Shown here piece by piece: positions 5,295-6,063 of a stretch of DNA of 6,063 nt. The first letter of the stretch is position 1, and every line of letters starts with the position of its first letter. The stretch covers positions 1 to 6,063 of the forward strand of contig SFGV01000084.1 in assembly GCA_004557545.1 (NCBI GenBank), given 5' to 3'. The stretch comes from Succinatimonas hippei (GTDB taxonomy: Bacteria; Pseudomonadota; Gammaproteobacteria; Enterobacterales; Succinivibrionaceae). Both the position numbers and the translations under genes were made by a program. The notes below the pieces were generated by a model, which had not been told where the DNA came from, searched no databases, and worked only from the letters and a program-made list of their open reading frames with translations.

Positions 5295-5427
5295 AATTCG
5301 CCTAGCTTCGGTATAGAAATTCAGAACAACCTCGGTATAGCCAATCATTCATTTTCAGAGTAAGTGTACGTAAAATAATTCGGAACAACTTCGGTACACC
5401 TACAAAATTCAGAACAACTTCGGTACA
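5293..5427. repeat. Four degenerate repeats, core TTCAGAACAACTTCGGTAC; possible IS21-type end
   Basis: Units lie at about 5293-5315 (most diverged), 5317-5339, 5376-5398 and 5404-5427, all in the same orientation. The last two are nearly identical (TTCGGAACAACTTCGGTACA and TTCAGAACAACTTCGGTACA). Spacing is irregular (23, 59 and 29 bases), so this is not a CRISPR or simple tandem array. On the minus strand the units read TGTACCGAAGTTGTTCTGAA. IS21-family elements carry several such related repeats at their ends and begin with TG. The cluster could therefore be a leftover end whose transposase genes are gone. Regulator-binding sites for the rightward frame that follows are an alternative. Confidence 0.45.
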
Positions 5428-5456
5428 TCTTCATTTTAGTTGCATCATTTTCCTTA

Positions 5457-5484
5457 GGTCCGGCATGGTGCCTGACCATTTTTT
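5457..5484 (+). terminator. Terminator-like hairpin just before a small ORF
   Basis: GGTC-CGGCA and TGCC-TGACC form a stem of eight pairs with one C-T mismatch around a TGG loop (5457-5477), followed by A and six T (5479-5484). The ribosome binding site of the small frame at 5497 starts three bases later. It would either stop transcription coming from outside or attenuate the frame downstream. Confidence 0.5.
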
Positions 5485-5496
5485 ATGGAGGCCTTT

Positions 5497-5682
5497 ATGC
5501 CTCAAGGAAAATCTATGGAAGTGTCTCAACTTCGCGCCGTCTGCAAACCGAGTTTAGCTCCTATAAAAAAGCAAACCGTTGGTACAAGTGGTTTTGAGGC
5601 CACTTTTGATTTTAAAATGATAGGGGCTGCAATCTTACATTTGGGCGGTTACTTTGGACAGGTAACGCAGATGGCACTTTGA
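5497..5682 (+). CDS. Small uncharacterised ORF, probably the 5' remnant of a broken gene
   Basis: This is a 61-codon frame (MPQGKSMEVSQ at the start) ending at TGA 5680-5682. I do not recognise the product. The ATG at 5497 is preferred to the one at 5485 because GGAGG at 5487-5491 sits five bases before it and overlaps the earlier ATG. Beyond the TGA the same frame stays open to TAA at 5815-5817, reading DHYFIRAGTKAEIVLDLC and further residues. The product may therefore be the front of a longer protein broken by a point stop. About 75 bases after the TGA the sequence appears to enter an ISL3-type element, so the original 3' end would be lost or displaced. Its place between two mobile-element remnants suggests it belonged to an insertion sequence or accessory gene, but no transposase motif is visible. 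Confidence 0.35.
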   Translation: MPQGKSMEVSQLRAVCKPSLAPIKKQTVGTSGFEATFDFKMIGAAILHLGGYFGQVTQMAL

Positions 5683-5756
5683 GATCATTACTTCATTCGG
5701 GCAGGTACTAAGGCCGAGATTGTTCTTGATCTCTGTCATGGTGTTAAAAACTTTAA

Positions 5757-6063
5757 GGGTTCTTCCGACTTTCTGTTGAAAAAATCATTTCGACCACACT
5801 TTATTGACCTTTCTTAATTGATAGCCGGTCTTCCTCTGAAGGCCGACTGTATTCTTAGAAAGAAGTAATCAGTATCCCTGTATCCGTAGGCTACCCGCTT
5901 GAGTACCTTGATTTTGTTGTTGATCCCTTCAAGCACGCTGGTTCTGAGCTTATAGAGTCCTGAGTTTGTTATCCCATCACGATATCGCCGGTTCTGGTTT
6001 GCGGCGAACGAAGTGATCTCCTTAACATCAGAGGACATGGCTGTCTCAAAGCACTTATCCCAG
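5757..6063 (-). mobile_element. ISL3-family insertion sequence, one end
   Basis: The minus-strand transposase C-terminus ends at 5814. About 57 bases beyond its stop the plus strand reads GGGTTCTTCCGACTTTCTG (from 5757), which resembles ISL3-family terminal inverted repeats that begin GGCTCTT or similar. I place the element's left edge there and infer that it continues past the right edge of the window. The matching end and the expected 8-bp target duplication are not visible, so the boundary is provisional. Confidence 0.5.
5814..6063 (-). CDS. ISL3-family transposase, C-terminal part only
   Basis: The visible frame gives 82 residues from WDKCFETAM at the window edge to GRPAIN. The hallmark is SGLYKLRTSVLEGINNK, followed by IKVLKRVAYGYRDTDYFF and ending near RIQSAFRG. 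This block is the C-terminal end of the DDE catalytic domain in ISL3-family transposases; the glutamate of LEGINNK is the likely third acidic catalytic residue. The 5' end and the two catalytic aspartates lie outside the window, so completeness and activity cannot be judged. The internal ATG at 6038 is not the start, because the family-specific sequence and open frame continue to the edge. Its stop overlaps the end of the convergent plus-strand frame (TAA at 5815-5817). Confidence 0.85.
   Translation of the reverse strand, partial: WDKCFETAMSSDVKEITSFAANQNRRYRDGITNSGLYKLRTSVLEGINNKIKVLKRVAYGYRDTDYFFLRIQSAFRGRPAIN

Noticed and set aside
5293..5427. CRISPR array
   Set aside because: Repeat spacing is irregular (23, 59 and 29 bases), the first unit is strongly diverged, and no cas gene is present.
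5680..5730. Selenocysteine recoding of TGA at 5680
   Set aside because: The downstream sequence forms only a weak 4-bp stem at the expected distance, and the surrounding residues show no redox motif. A simple nonsense mutation or a true stop is likelier.

Overview
The window looks like chromosomal DNA of an anaerobic or microaerophilic gammaproteobacterium. The pointers are a YciB/IspZ-like septation protein, two MdtG-like exporters, a rubrerythrin and an ISL3 transposase. A gut or rumen member of the Succinivibrionaceae would fit, but that is inference from gene content and style, not something the sequence proves.

Left part (1-825, minus strand): a tight two-gene unit reads leftward out of the window. 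It encodes a secreted, cysteine-rich protein of unknown family, followed 9 bases later by the 5' end of a YciB/IspZ-type inner-membrane protein. A stem-loop with a T run (866-889, minus strand) lies just upstream of the first gene. It either ends an unseen leftward transcript or acts as an attenuator. About 500 bases (826-1323) separate this unit from the rightward genes; I see no convincing gene there.

Centre (1324-4212, plus strand): a compact operon of an MdtG-like MFS transporter, a 114-residue secreted protein built from six 11-residue repeats, and a second MdtG-like MFS transporter. The first two genes overlap by ATGA and the last two are 16 bases apart. The layout suggests tandem duplication of an exporter with a small periplasmic repeat protein made in step with both. 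This is the most interesting part of the window.

Right-centre (4213-5206): an AT-rich regulatory region with paired direct repeats and a dyad leads to a monocistronic rubrerythrin gene. The gene has a strong ribosome binding site, codon use typical of high expression, and a clear intrinsic terminator. The protein carries a rubredoxin-like domain at both ends of the diiron domain and probably reduces peroxide.

Right end (5207-6063): mobile-element debris. A hairpin and a cluster of four degenerate repeats resemble a solo end of an IS21-type element. A short open frame follows, preceded at once by a terminator-like hairpin. The frame is broken by a TGA and then by the inferred edge of an ISL3-family element, whose transposase C-terminus runs in from the right edge on the minus strand.
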